From Cinchona pubescens (lineage: Eukaryota > Streptophyta > Magnoliopsida > Gentianales > Rubiaceae): a stretch of DNA of 64,000 bases. The position numbers and the translations under genes are program-made. Positions 47,004 to 58,139 of this stretch are shown here, in pieces. The stretch is from contig JANKKI010000051.1 in the NCBI GenBank assembly GCA_025175665.1, positions 5,316,001 through 5,380,000 of the forward strand, given 5' to 3'. The first letter of the stretch is position 1; every line of letters begins with the position of its first letter. The notes under the pieces were generated by a model. It was given only the letters and a program-made list of their open reading frames with translations, searched no databases and had not been told where the DNA came from.

Positions 47004-47147
47004 ATGGGACTAGAAATGTCCTATAATTTTCTTATTTTAAACTCTACTAAACTCCTATAGAGAGCCGATACAATAGTCGGTGCTAAAGCTAAAGCCTTAC
47101 CATTTGCCAATGTCGCAGCTAAATTGTAAAAATTGACAATTATTTGA

Positions 47148-47165
47148 AAAGTAGGGGGTAGAAGA
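47148..47165 (+). promoter_or_regulatory. Candidate polypurine tract of the Tat-type element
   Basis: The run GAAAAGTAGGGGGTAGAAGA, just past the antisense frame, is where a plus-strand primer before the 3' LTR is expected. The DNA after it (TATTAGTTAAGCCAAAAAGC) is only weakly like the proposed 5' LTR start, so this is tentative. Confidence 0.4.
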
Positions 47166-49661
47166 TATATTAGTTAAGCCAAAAAGCTAAGAAACTATTG
47201 TGCTCACTTTTAGAGATCAATTTATCCTTTGCAGTGATGAACTTTTCGAAGTGTTCGTCCAGATAAGGGCCGTAGGACTTATTGGATTTAGAAGAATAAC
47301 CGAAAGTAGCTCTATAGGGCTTAAGGCCTTATGGCAAACCGAAAGTAGCTCCATTTTTATGTTGGCGTTTTGGGTGAGTTGTAGGATGAGTTTACTCACA
47401 AAATAGATTAAAAGAGACAAGCTTGAGGGTGTTTATTTCTTGTTCGGGAATGGTTATTTGATGTGTATCGGTGTGACTTAATGACTAGTGGATGAAAAAT
47501 TGATCAATTAAGTACTCGATAATCATGTTAGACTTACAATATTATATGATTGAAGTATTTGATTGAGTCATTTTATGGATTCAAGTGTGAGTGAGTAGTT
47601 CTTTTATTACATCAAGTTTTCAAAAATAACTTACTATTGCTATTTTTCAAAAAGAGGTACCAGTATTTTGTGAAAATTTTGTTTGAAATATTTTTTTTGA
47701 TCAAATCACCAATATTACCTCGTTAGTCAATTTATCTTTTAGATTCTCTGAAAACTAGGTTAAATGGAATCGAAGGAACTTGCGACATTTTGTACGATTG
47801 CATTGGGAATGTTATTCTAATTTGTGAAATAGTTGGTATTTAATATTAATCTTAAGTACATTTCACTTCTCTTCCTTCGTTTAAGATCGTCAAAAAAATT
47901 TTTTTGCTGTTACTAATAAAGTGAGTACGAAATTCTGGCATATATCCATGTTATTTTTCTGAATTAAGTCATTAGGGTTAATGTTGTTAGTATACCAACA
48001 TGTTGAGAAGAAAATGTTTGTGATACTTATCATTGATATCATACTACTTAGTTCTTGTTAGATTAATGTTCTAAAATTGTGTGACATATGTATTTAGATA
48101 GATTCTTAATGAATTTCCATTTTCATGCAACCTTGTCGGGATAGTTGATTAACTTTGTAATGTTCGTGATTTGAGAAGAATCACATAATGTTAGAGGACC
48201 CTTGAGTTGTTTTACTATTAATGGCTGAATTAGTTACTATTACATAGGTCATGAAAAATTGAAGACTGGAAGTTGGAATGAACAAAGTGTGAGGGTCAAA
48301 GTGCAAAATAAAAAGAATTGAAGAATTGGTGGAAATAGGGTCCATTTCGTGACATAAACTTTGTCCAAATTGTGACATGGAGACGGAAATTGGCTAATGT
48401 ATTAGGGAGCCATGTCGCAACTTCAAATTGTCCAAATCGCGACATGGACTCACTTTTCAGCATTTTTGTAATGACAATTTTGTAATTTTATAGTAACGAA
48501 CTCTCAATTTTTTCTTGTGTAATACTCTATCTATTAGATGCAATTAGTGTGTGCCAGTACGTACATTAGGTAGTATAGTTAGTGAAATTACACATAGTAG
48601 TAGTGTAGGGTAGATTAGTGTAGAACAACTTTCATTTTCTTAATACAAGTCCGAGAAATTTCTAGGAATATGCCTATTTTCCAAACTTCTTCTATTTGTG
48701 TGCCTATTTTAAAGTAGAATTCTAATTTGGGGTGAGAGGCCTTAATTGTTGACTTCGCATTAATGCGAGGTCAAATTTTAATTTTTTTTTTTATAATTTT
48801 TTGAACTCGCACAATCCCACTTTGCATTTAAAAGTAGCATAATGTTAGAAATTTTCCATACAAGTCCTCTTTACTTTTCCTTTAGATCTTGTTTTTAATC
48901 ATTTGCAAGTTTAAATTTTGATTAAACAGTTTTAGTGGGTTAATCATTAGCTACAACTAGATATAGTTTTTACTTGTTTTCTAGTTTAAATTTTTTAAAA
49001 TCTCTTTACTTCCATTTCAAATTTGTTTTCAAGAGTAATTAGAACTCTTGTTAATTTAGTGCTTTAGTTAAAAATTTTCAAATCCTTGCATTAATTTCTA
49101 GTTAATTTTTCATGGGCTTTCTTTAATATTATCAAAAATCTAAAAATATTTAGATTTCAAGTACATCTCTTTACAAATTCTAGATTAAAAATGGTATTTC
49201 CTTGTTTTATAAGCTTTCTTATTGCTTAAATTCTCTTTAGTTAGGCTAATCACTTGCTCTTTAATTCTAATCTTATTTTAGTTAAATTAGAATAGAATTA
49301 AGTGCTTTTATCTACTTGCTTTCATTAGAATAGGTTAATTAGTTCTTAATTTCGTAGTTACTTAATGTTATTTACTTGCCTTAGTTTATGGATTAGTATA
49401 ACTTTGGTTTTAGTTTGTTTACATGCATTATGGCTTTGATTAGATTAAGATCTTTTTACTCTATTTGATTCGCCTAACTAAACAAAGGTTTGTAAATCTC
49501 GGTAATTACTTTTCAAATAATCTCTGTGGAAACGATACCCACTCATCCTACACTATTACCAACTCCGTATACTTGCGGAAGTGAGGTAGAGTGTAGTAAT
49601 TTTGTGAAATTTTATTATTACTTGTTTGCTTAAATTTAACCTCTATGTAAGGGCTTGACAC
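47166..49661 (+). mobile_element. LTR-like DNA up to the SHMT pseudogene
   Basis: No coding frame. Near 48340-48450 the word cgacatgga/tgtgacatgg recurs (for example tccaaattgtgacatggaga and tccaaatcgcgacatggact). The end (49510-49600) carries 'ctgtggaaacgatacccactca', 'ctatta...aactc' and 'cgtatacttgcggaagtg', the same block order as at 39945-40025 and 63440-63520, so this is read as the 3' part of an LTR. The left border is not resolved and may include the decayed 3' LTR of the Tat-type element. It abuts the truncated SHMT exon at 49662. Confidence 0.5.
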
Positions 49662-50038
49662 AAGCCTGCCAAGAAGGGCCAACTTGAGGATGCAGTTTAT
49701 GACTTTGAAGATAAGATCAACTTTGCTGTTTAAGCTCCCTCACTCCAGGGTGGTCTGTCCTCACAACCACCAAATTCGTGCTTTGGTTGTGGCTTTGAAA
49801 CAGGCCATGTATTCTAGTTTTAAGGTTTATGCTAAGCAAGTCAAGGCCAATGTTGTGGCCCTTGGGAACTACCTGACGAGCAAGGGATACAAGCTTGTCA
49901 CTGGTGGAACTGAGAATCACCTTGTTTTATGGGATCTTCTCCTTCTTGTTTTGACTGGTAACAGGACTAAATTATACTCTTGAAACAATAAAACCTTTTG
50001 TCCATATACATATGATAATTTGATGTAAATCCTTCTTG

Positions 50039-50378
50039 GTAACAAGGTGGAGAAACTTTGTGACTTATGCAACATTACCGTTAACAAGAATGCCATATTT
50101 GGTAACAGCAGCGCTTTGGCCTCTAGAGGGATTCACATTGGTAAGAAGCTTTCATTCTTACTCGAACTCTCTTTTTTACTATTCCCATCTTTCTTTTGAG
50201 ACCAATCACTATAACTCTCAAACATTATAGTTGCATCAAACAAGAAATAAGTATAATTTTATGTAAATCCTTACAGATAACAAGGTGGAGAAACTTTGTG
50301 ACTTGTGCAACATTACCATTAACAGGAATGCCATATTTGGTGACAGCAGCACTTTGGCCCCTGGAGGGGTTCGCATTG
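50039..50378 (+). repeat. Tandem duplication of one SHMT exon with flanking intron
   Basis: Copy one (50039-50140) and copy two (50277-50378) both encode KVEKLCDLCNIT, then NAIFG, with about 238 bases between equivalent points. Copy one follows 'aaatccttcttg', so the acceptor AG is lost, but has a good donor (cattg|gtaaga). Copy two has a good acceptor (ccttacag) but its donor GT is changed to CT. Substitutions between the copies are scattered, so the event is old. Confidence 0.9.
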
Positions 50379-50769
50379 CTATATAACATGTTTTCAATAC
50401 TAACTTCTATTACTAATTTACTAACCCAAAAAAAAAAAAATTCTGCTACTACTTCATTATGATCTAGAATTTTATTTGCACTAGTAGTGGTAGCTCACCT
50501 TAAAGGGAATAGCTTGGTTAAAGAGGATGGAGTTAGACCTATTGTCAAATTGGGACAGAGTAATATATATATTGGACAATCATTTATCGATTTTCTGAGT
50601 TTTGTTAACTCAGTTTTCAAAGTTAATTAGCATAGTTATAATATTTGGTAAAGTTGTACAAGTGATTTGATCTCGATTTTAAGGATCTGTTCTGTAATAC
50701 AAAAAGGAAATGAGCATCTATCTAGTACAGAGGTGCTTAATTCTGTTACTAGATCTCTTTTAAAGGATA

Positions 50770-51711
50770 GGGCAATGATATTGCCACAGCGAAAATCTTA
50801 ATGCCACAGCACATTTTTATCAAATGGCAAAACTATCCTCCCAAGTCAATATCTTAGGCAACTTGGGAAGGTGGTGGTGAACGGAATGAATGACGTTGGT
50901 ATTCTCCAGCAACGGTTTCGTGCATCATTAGGTTCTAATCCCTCCCCTCTCTTCATCAGATTCCAATCCCTCACTTCCCCATCAGATTTCAGTTCCTCAT
51001 CTACTACTTCTACTTTCCAGGCAGTAGAGTTCATCTCTTTCAGCCAATTGAGCCCTTAGGTCATTATCTTATGCTGAAATCTATTCGCACAAAAAAAAAA
51101 AAAAAAAAAAAAAAACCTCAATTTTGTCTGCAGACTTGACTCGTCAAAATATGGGTATTTCCCACCAGATCCAGGTTTAACCTTGATAACTTTTTTTTTC
51201 TTTTTTTTTTTATGTGTGTAAATCATATACCTCTGATGCTTTGATCCTAAATCTATTTCTCCTCAGGTCTCTTACTTCCGTGGCTACAAGTGTTGTAATA
51301 TTGGTAATGCATCTTATACGTTTGACGAAATGCCCAGTTAAGGAGTTGATAGCTTCTAGTTTTGTTATTAAAAGGCTGGATTTTTTCTAAGATTTTGAAT
51401 TTAACATGTATTTTGTGCTAGAATTTGTTGAGAGGTAGCCACTAGAGCAGATGGAGATGCTCCATTGGAAGGAAGAATGGACAATCTTCATAATTTGAGG
51501 GAAAAGGAGAGGGAGAGTGTACCACTACCTGATGAGTTTCAGACATCAAAGTTGAGATTTGAGAAATGTCAAGTGTGAACGGGAGACAGATACAGAGACA
51601 GTAGGACTGTAGGAGGTAAGTTTGGGGTGGTGGGGTCCATAAATTTAGAAATGGGCTTGTAAGGGTATTTTTGCCATTTTGTCAAAATGTGCTGTGGCAA
51701 TATCATTGCCC
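50770..51711. mobile_element. Mutator-like element (MULE), non-autonomous, 9-bp target duplication
   Basis: A perfect TAAAGGATA duplication (50761-50769 and 51712-51720) flanks the 942-bp element. Both ends read GGGCAATGATATTGCCACAG inward, a perfect 20-base TIR match, and similarity continues (ACATTTT..CAAATGGCAAAA) to about 55-75 bases. The left TIR has an extra copy of the ATGCCACAGC segment. A 9-bp duplication with long TIRs is the Mutator signature. No transposase. The interior has an open frame (50871-51059), a poly-A run of about 26 (51091-51117) and an exon-like piece near 51267-51303, so captured host sequence is possible. Confidence 0.92.
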
Positions 51712-51969
51712 TAAAGGATATGGTCTTTGCTTTCAAGTTTGATCAATGTAACAATACACGTCAATAAGTGCAAATACGGTAGGTCATTGAAATCCTCATT
51801 GAAGATGCTCTCGACTTGTGGGATTGGTCATTTTCATTATGATGTGGTGGGCCAAATGCCAATTGGATTATTCTGTTGATGAACGATGAACCTTACTATT
51901 TATTGACTAAGATTTAGGTTCTTGTTTTTTTTTTTTTTCTTTATTCTCTTTTTAGTTATCAGTTATGCT

Positions 51970-52872
51970 CAATGTTTAGAAATCCGGATCAGACTGACCA
52001 GTTCAATCGGCTAAACCGCGAACTAGAAACAGTAACACTCCGATCCTGTACTAAACTTGAAATTGAAAATTTTAGTCAAATCCGGTCAAAATTGGTGAAC
52101 TGGTAAAAAAACTAATTTGACTGGGGAATACTAGTTTTTAATTTGATACAGATCCGTAACTATTTTTTTTTTATCTGCAACTAAATTTTTATAAACTCTA
52201 ACACAAATTTATTAAAAATCATATTGGTATTCCATCATTATCCATCAATAATCACAAAGACAAAAATACTTATAAATCAAAATTAAATGAAAATAAAATC
52301 CCATAGCTTCACAGTGCAATATAAGGAGGGAGATGAGGTGCTAGAGGTGGTGGGAGATAAGAGGATGATCGAGAGATGAGGTGGTGGAGGGATCTGAAGC
52401 AAGGGAGGTTAAGGAGAAGGAAGAGGAGAAATAGAGAAGGATCTAATGGTGCGAAGGTTGAGAAGGAGGGAACGATAAGGAGGGAGGAAGTGGAGAGGAG
52501 GAGAAGAATGGGAAAAAGGAAGAAGAAAGCAAGGGTGATGGGGAGGCAAACGGTGTTGGAGTTGTAGTTGAGGGTTAAAAATTAGGGTGTTTTTTCAAAG
52601 ATAAACTAGCCTGAGCTAAAGGTTTTCAGTTTTGGACTCTCTTGGACTGTTGGGTTAAAGGTTTTGGGTCTTGGGCTAAAGATTTTGGATCTTGGGCTAA
52701 AGGGTTTGGGTCTTAGAATTTGTTACTATTTTATCACTAGCAAATTTTAAATAATAAAAATAAAATAATTAAACAACTATTTGAATCGGACGGTTCAGAC
52801 CGTTCGAACTGATTGAACAGCTAATCGGAAAGACCCTTCGGTTCAATAACTGATCTGGATCTAAAAACATTG
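51970..52872. mobile_element. hAT-type MITE with CCGG-rich ends, copy 2
   Basis: Flanks GTTATGCT (51962-51969) and GCTATGCT (52873-52880) form an 8-bp duplication with one mismatch. Ends CAATGTTTAGAAATCCGGAT and (reverse complement) CAATGTTTTTAGATCCAGAT form the TIR. The ends carry ATCCGGTC, GGTTCAGACCG and GAACTGATTGAAC words in both orientations. The GA-rich open frame inside (52376-52567) is low complexity. Same family design as 13040-13852. Confidence 0.82.
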
Positions 52873-52880
52873 GCTATGCT

Positions 52881-53553
52881 ATCTTATTTTCCTCGAGAGT
52901 TGCTCAGATTAAAGTGTCTTAGCATTATCGAAGTTATGCCTAAAATAAGTTTGGTTTGCATTTGTTTCAGTTTATCACTGATGTAGCATAAGATGGCGAT
53001 CTTGTCTACAAGTACGAGCGAAAGGAAAAAGGGATTTTGGGGCTTTTCTAATGCTGTGAACAATACTCGTGAACAGATTCTTAATAAAAAGAACAAAATA
53101 ATAATTAAAAAAAAACTAAACTTCTCAATTCATCATTCTTTTTCGTCTAAAATAACACAACAACACACCTATTTATAAATCTGCAATTCTACCCACAAAT
53201 AGAATCATATTGGGATAAGGATTTCTAATTCCTATTCCAAATAAATAAACAAACAACCTGTAAGGCAACTCTTATAACAAAAATAACTCTAAATAAATTC
53301 CTAATAACTTATACACATAATTAAATATTGCTTAAAACTAAAAAATACAATTGTTGAAATTTGCTGGGATAATTGAAAAGACTAAAATATTCTTAAAACT
53401 TAAAATTACAATAAGGCAATTTTTAAGACATCTAACAGCTACACAACTTGAAAAGGTTTAATTTTACTTTTTTTTGAACTCTTCATTGACTGCATCATTC
53501 ACTAATCCTGATTTTCTTTAGCGGTACCTGTTATTAATAGTTTTTGTTGGCAG
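52881..53553 (+). other. Remainder of the last SHMT intron
   Basis: AT-rich intron sequence leading to the acceptor ...ttgttggcag at 53553. The piece 53130-53290 (aacacaacaacacacctatttat onwards) looks like transposon or leader-type DNA, but no border could be found. Confidence 0.45.
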
Positions 53554-53792
53554 GTACTCCTGCCATGACATCTAGGGGTTTGGTTGAGAAGAACTTCGAG
53601 CAAATTGCAGAGTTCCTCCACAGAGCTGTGGTCCTTTGTTTGAAGATCCAGAAAGAGCATGTAAAGCAAAGCATTTGAAGGGGATTGGTTAACAACAAGG
53701 ACATTGAGGAATTTAAGGCCGATGTCGAGAAATTTGCTTCCTCTTTTGACATGCCTGGCTTCAAGATGTCTGAAATGAAGTACAAAGATTAA

Positions 53793-54443
53793 GTCAGATC
53801 ATCCATTTACTCCACAATTTTTCTCGTTAATATTGTTCTGGTGCCTCATTTATAATTTTTTTCCCCTTCAAGTTCATGGAGTGTTTAGGATAAAAAATAA
53901 TATAATTACCACTGCTGCACAACTGCTGGTTTTAGAGTAGTAGTTGATTTCGAAAAGTTGTAGTTGCATCAGGGTTTATTATGAGCATTGGGAAGAAAAT
54001 GCTGCAGATTTAAGAGCTCTTTTGTCTCATGTATACCCGCTTAACTCAAATCTGATGTTCTAATTGTCTCGTAGAATCAAGTTTCTGATATTAACTTAAT
54101 ACTTTGGTGTTATATTGAGAGATTTTATAGATACATGCATCCAGTATTTATCATGCTGCTGGGAAGTTTTTCTTTATGCTCGTATATTAGAATTGTCCAG
54201 GTATTGTCAAGTTTGGGATTAATTCTTATCCAGTTCGAGGAATACATTTCAGCATGATAAACAAGCTAAATCAAGTAATGTACCACTAATAATTTGGACA
54301 ACGTACATTTCTGCACAGCATATTTATTGTTTTGGCAGTTATATTCGGTAATTTTGAGTTCGGTTAAAATCAAGTGGATTACTATCGAAGTACATGAATA
54401 TCAGGTACTATAGCTACTCACTTTAATGGAAGTTATAATTTAT
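53793..54443 (+). other. 3' flank of the SHMT pseudogene
   Basis: Follows the TAA of the last exon and probably contains the old 3' UTR. No further exon or ORF recognised before the Copia-C insertion. Confidence 0.45.
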
Positions 54444-54448
54444 CTTTT

Positions 54449-55038
54449 TGTTGGGGGAAAATTTACTACAAACACAAAAATTGAAAAACAATTTTGAAAG
54501 GTTTAGTGCGAGTGATCTCTATCCTTAAGGTGTTACTTGCCCCCACTATGAATAGTTGTTGAAAGGTTTCAGGTAAATACAATTTCTAAGAATCACTAAA
54601 GCCACACCAAAAACACTTACTCAACACTGCAAGTGTTCTTCCCTTGAACACTCAAGAACAAGTATAAGACTAAAATAAGAAGAAAACTATCTCTTATCTG
54701 ATTTTTGTGTGTGTATTTTATACTTTTGATGGAGTCTCATATTTATGACACATCAAACACTTCACCAAAGGTTGTCTCAATTAATTGGCAACCTTAAGAA
54801 ACTAAATTACAACTCTTAAATTTATAAATGGACAAAACTTTTCAGTCATAACTCAAATGAAGAGATGCTACCTTTTCATTTGAATTTGAACCAATTCATC
54901 ATCAAAGAAGTTGTAAAATCAGATTTTATTTATTTTTTATTTTTTAAACAAGTCTCATACTATTTTTTATAAGCTATCATTGGTAAATGCCAAAAGACAC
55001 AATTTGAAACATGATGTTTCATGTATTTATTTCCAACA
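54449..55038 (-). repeat. 3' LTR of Copia-C
   Basis: Plus-strand reading starts TGTTGGGGGAAAATTTACTA and ends TATTTCCAACA. Matches 59551-60132 along its whole length, with scattered substitutions and small indels (for example tactacaaac versus taagacaaac). Confidence 0.93.
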
Positions 55039-55052
55039 ATCCCCCACTTAAC
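55039..55052 (-). promoter_or_regulatory. Polypurine tract of Copia-C
   Basis: On the element strand AAGTGGGGGAT directly precedes the 3' LTR start TGTTGGAAATAAATACATG. Typical Copia plus-strand primer. Confidence 0.82.
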
Positions 55053-55559
55053 TTATAAAACTAATTTTTTGATGAATTTAATTCTTAAGATAATTATTAA
55101 GTTTTAACCTTAAGTAGTGACAAATTTCAAAATTTGAATTAAATCAATGGTTGTACTTAACCATTGAACCTTGATTTAATATGTCCAAATTGGAAAATTG
55201 AACCTTAAATCCATAATGTTTCTTGAGATATTCACCGGTATTTTCGCACCGTTATGGCCATGTGCATCCTTCTAGTTTCATAAACACTTGCAAAAGTTAT
55301 ACCTACTTTTGTTAGAAACGACACCATTTTTCTAATGTTCATATAGGTGAAGTACCAAAGCATAAATACCTGGTACTTGTCATCCTTCCACAGTACTAGT
55401 AAACACACTTGATATAGATTTGTGCCCTAGTGTTTACTTACAATCACAAAACATAGCTTGTTTTTCTCATTAAACCTTTTGGTTAGTTTGTGAACTAGTA
55501 AAGGTCGAGCTCCCACTATGGTGATTTATTTAATTGTTCCATAGGTTTAACCCCTATGG

Positions 55560-56990
55560 CTTGGTCATCCTCCTAATTATATCTTTCAAGAGTCATTTAG
55601 TAAACGGATTCGCCAAGTTCTTTATTGACTTTACATAGACAATCACACCTTCCGTGATTAATTGTCTAACATAAGCATGTCTCAAACTTATATGTCTAAA
55701 CTTACCATTATATATTTCATTCAATGCTCTAGACATTGTAGCTTGACTATCACAACACGAAGAGATAGTTGGCATATCATGTGGCCACAAATCTGTATCC
55801 AATAATAGATTTTTCAGCCATTCTGCCTATTTTTGCCAGCTGCAGCTAAGGCTAGAAACTCAGCTTTTATGGTGGAATGTGTTATACACATTTGTTTCTT
55901 TGACGCCCAAGAAAACGCACCGCCACCAAGCATGAACACCTAACCAAATGTAGAACTATTGTCACTTGCACTAGTTATCCAACTAGCATCACCATATCCT
56001 TCTAATACACTTGGATAGTTATGTAAAACAATCCAAAATTTGATATTCTCTTTATGTAACCTTCCCTATTTCTTTTCAATGAGCAACACCAGGATTACTT
56101 GTAACTCTTGACAATTTACAAATAGTATAGGATATGTCTGGTTTTGTACAATGCATAAGATACATTATACTTCCAATAGCACTAATATACTCTAATTGTG
56201 CTATTGATCTTCCGGTGTTTACCGAAAGTTTACTTACTATATCATACAGAGATGAAGCTTCTTTAATGTTTAAAAAATTAAACTTTTGAAACATTTTCTT
56301 AACATAATAAGTTTGATTTAGAGCATAACCTGCACTATTGTGTTTAATTACCTTAATATCTAAAATAGTATCAACTTCATCCATTTCCTTCATTTTAAAT
56401 TTATAAGTTAGATACTTTTTTGTTTCTTCAACACCTCTCAAGTTTGTACCAACTATAAGCATGTCATCAACATAGAGACTACAATCACACCATAGTCTTT
56501 TGTAAACTTTGAGTAAATGCACTTATCAGCATTATTGTGTTTGAAACCATCTTGCAAGATTACCAAATCAAATTTCTCATGCCATTGTTTTGGTGCTTGC
56601 TTTAATCCATATAAGGATTTAACAAGTTTGCAAACTTTCTTTTCATTACCAGGTAGTACATAACCCTTGGGTAGTTTCATGTATACCTCTTTATCCAAAT
56701 CACCATTCAAAAATATAGTCTTAACATCCATTTGATGAATACACAAACCATACAAAGAAGCCAAAGAAAACAACACCCTAATTGAAATTATTCTAGCTAC
56801 AGGGGCATATGTATCAAAATAGTCAATACCTTCCTTCTGTTTATATCATCTTTTGCTACTAACCTAGCCTTAAATGTTTGTATGGAACCGTTTATATTAT
56901 ATTTTCTTCTAAATAACAATTTACAGCCAATAGGCTTTGAACTGGGAGGCAAATCAACAAGTATTGTTACCAAGGATAGAATTCATTTCT
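55560..56990 (-). pseudogene. Copia-C reverse transcriptase and RNase H, broken
   Basis: 56776-56453 reads LYGLCIHQMDVKTIFLNGDL, EEVYMKLPKGY-like and VCKLVKSLYGLKQAPKQWHE, the Copia RT fingers and palm (first Asp in MDVKTIFLNG). After a frameshift, 56522-56076 has LYVDDMLIVGTNLRGVEETK (catalytic DD), FKMKEMDEVDTILDIKV and GSIMYLMHCTKPDISYTICK. RNase H follows; 55802-55593 has CDSQATMSRALNEIYNGKFR, HISLRHAYVRQLITEGVI and NLANPFTK. The frameshift lies beside YVDD. Confidence 0.87.
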
Positions 56991-57058
56991 TCCTCTATTG
57001 CCTCCTTCCAAAATGCAACATCCCTTGAAGACATTGCTTCACTAAATGTTTTTGGGTC

Positions 57059-58130
57059 TTAGTCAACATTTAGTATCATAGGTATTTGTTTATAAACAGA
57101 TTTTCTATCTCCTTCTAAAAGAAAAGTTACTTCTTGTATATACACAAAATTTGGATCCAATTTCTTTTCAATTCTACCTCTTTGAGTCCTTCTAATATCA
57201 TTAGGAAATTCAATATATTTCCTTTTATTAGAAGAATCATCAAATTTTGAATCTATATCTTGTGACTTATTAGACTCCAGATCATGAGAATTATAATTAT
57301 CACTAAGGAACTTGTTCCCAATGAATTCAACATCTCTAGATTCCACAATTAATTTGAAATTTACATCAAATAATCTATATACTTTTGAATTTTCAGCATA
57401 TCCAACAAAGATACTTTTATTTACTTTTGGTCCTAATTTTGTTCCTTTAGGATCTGGTACTCTATAGAAAGTTAGGCAACCCCAAACTCTAAAATAATTT
57501 AGGTTTGGCTTCCTACCTTTCCATGCTTCATAAGGATATATTCCAAATTTCTTTGAGGGTATCCTACTATGTACATAACAAGCTGTTGATAATGATTCAC
57601 CCCATAGGTTCATTGGCAACTTGGCATTTAGTAATATGGCATTTACCATTTCTACTAATGTCCTATTCTTTCTTTCTTCCAAATCATTTTGTTGTGGGGT
57701 ATAGGGTGCACTTGTTTGATGTACAATACCATGTTCCTCACAAAAAGAAGAAAACTTGTTGAGGAAATATTCACATCATCTATCACTTCTTAAACATTTG
57801 ATTTTCTTTCCAAGTTTATTTTCTACTTCAACTTTATAGATTTTAAACTTAATGACTTCTTCAAATGTTTGGTCTTTAGTTTTCATCAAATAAACATATG
57901 TAAATCTGGACTTGTCATCTATGAATATTATGAAATATTTATTTTCACCTCTTGTTTATATACCATTCAATTCACAAATGTCAGAATGCATAAGATCTAA
58001 AAGATCACTATCTCTTTCTACACTGGCAAATGATTTCTTAGTCATTTTTGTTTGGATACATATTTCACATTTATCGCAAGACCATAAGAAATTAAACCAT
58101 GTTTTGATATAAATTTTAAAGTCCTAAAAT
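57059..58130 (-). pseudogene. Copia-C integrase
   Basis: When read through a few stops it holds the whole domain: the HHCC start near 58130-58060 (AHVNFRTLKFISKHG, then CEICIQTK), the first catalytic D region (SDICELNG, about 57975), DDKSRFTYVYLMKTKDQTF, CLRSDR (second D) and ERKNRTLVEMVNAILLNAK (57682 downward, catalytic E). YPYEAWKGRKPNLNYFRVWG and FVGYAENSKVYRLFD follow, and the linker to RT runs to about 57059. The final 207 codons are open. Confidence 0.85.
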
Positions 58131-58139
58131 TAACATGTG

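Larger units (their letters stand above)
33849..47165 (+). mobile_element. Ty3/Gypsy element of Tat type, degenerate, with nested insertions
   Basis: Plus-strand element: LTR-like start, gag, protease, RT, RNase H, second (Archaea-like) RNase H, integrase, then a minus-strand reading frame and a purine tract near 47148-47165. Two RNase H domains and an antisense ORF downstream of pol are known traits of the plant Tat lineage (Ogre/Retand/Grande relatives). Gag is cut by a Sirevirus-type solo LTR and protease by another LTR-like insertion. Stops occur in every domain. The 3' LTR could not be matched convincingly to the 5' one, so the right border is approximate. Confidence 0.75.
49662..53792 (+). 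pseudogene. Serine hydroxymethyltransferase (cytosolic type), 3' half, pseudogene
   Basis: SHMT is a PLP enzyme that interconverts serine plus tetrahydrofolate with glycine plus methylene-tetrahydrofolate. The C-terminal half is present as exons. 49662-49957: KPAKKGQLEDAVYDFEDKIN, then a stop in FAV*, a 4-base gain after SLQGG, then PHNHQIRALVVALKQAM, QVKANVVALGNYLTSKGYKL and TGGTENHLVLWDL. The next exon is duplicated: 50039-50140 and 50277-50378 (KVEKLCDLCNIT). The last is 53554-53792: GTPAMTSRGLVEKNFEQIAE, an in-frame TGA in place of a short lost segment, GLVNNKDIEEFKADVEKFAS and MPGFKMSEMKYKD with TAA. The PLP-lysine half of the protein is absent; LTR-like DNA replaces it upstream. Introns remain, so it is not a retrocopy. 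Confidence 0.93.

Noticed and set aside
47166..47420. 3' LTR of the Tat-type element
   Set aside because: Only a weak similarity at the very start (GTTaagCCAAA versus GTTggaCCAAA) to the proposed 5' LTR; too little to call.
52376..52567. Arg/Lys-rich 63-codon ORF
   Set aside because: Low-complexity purine-rich centre of a hAT MITE, not a protein.
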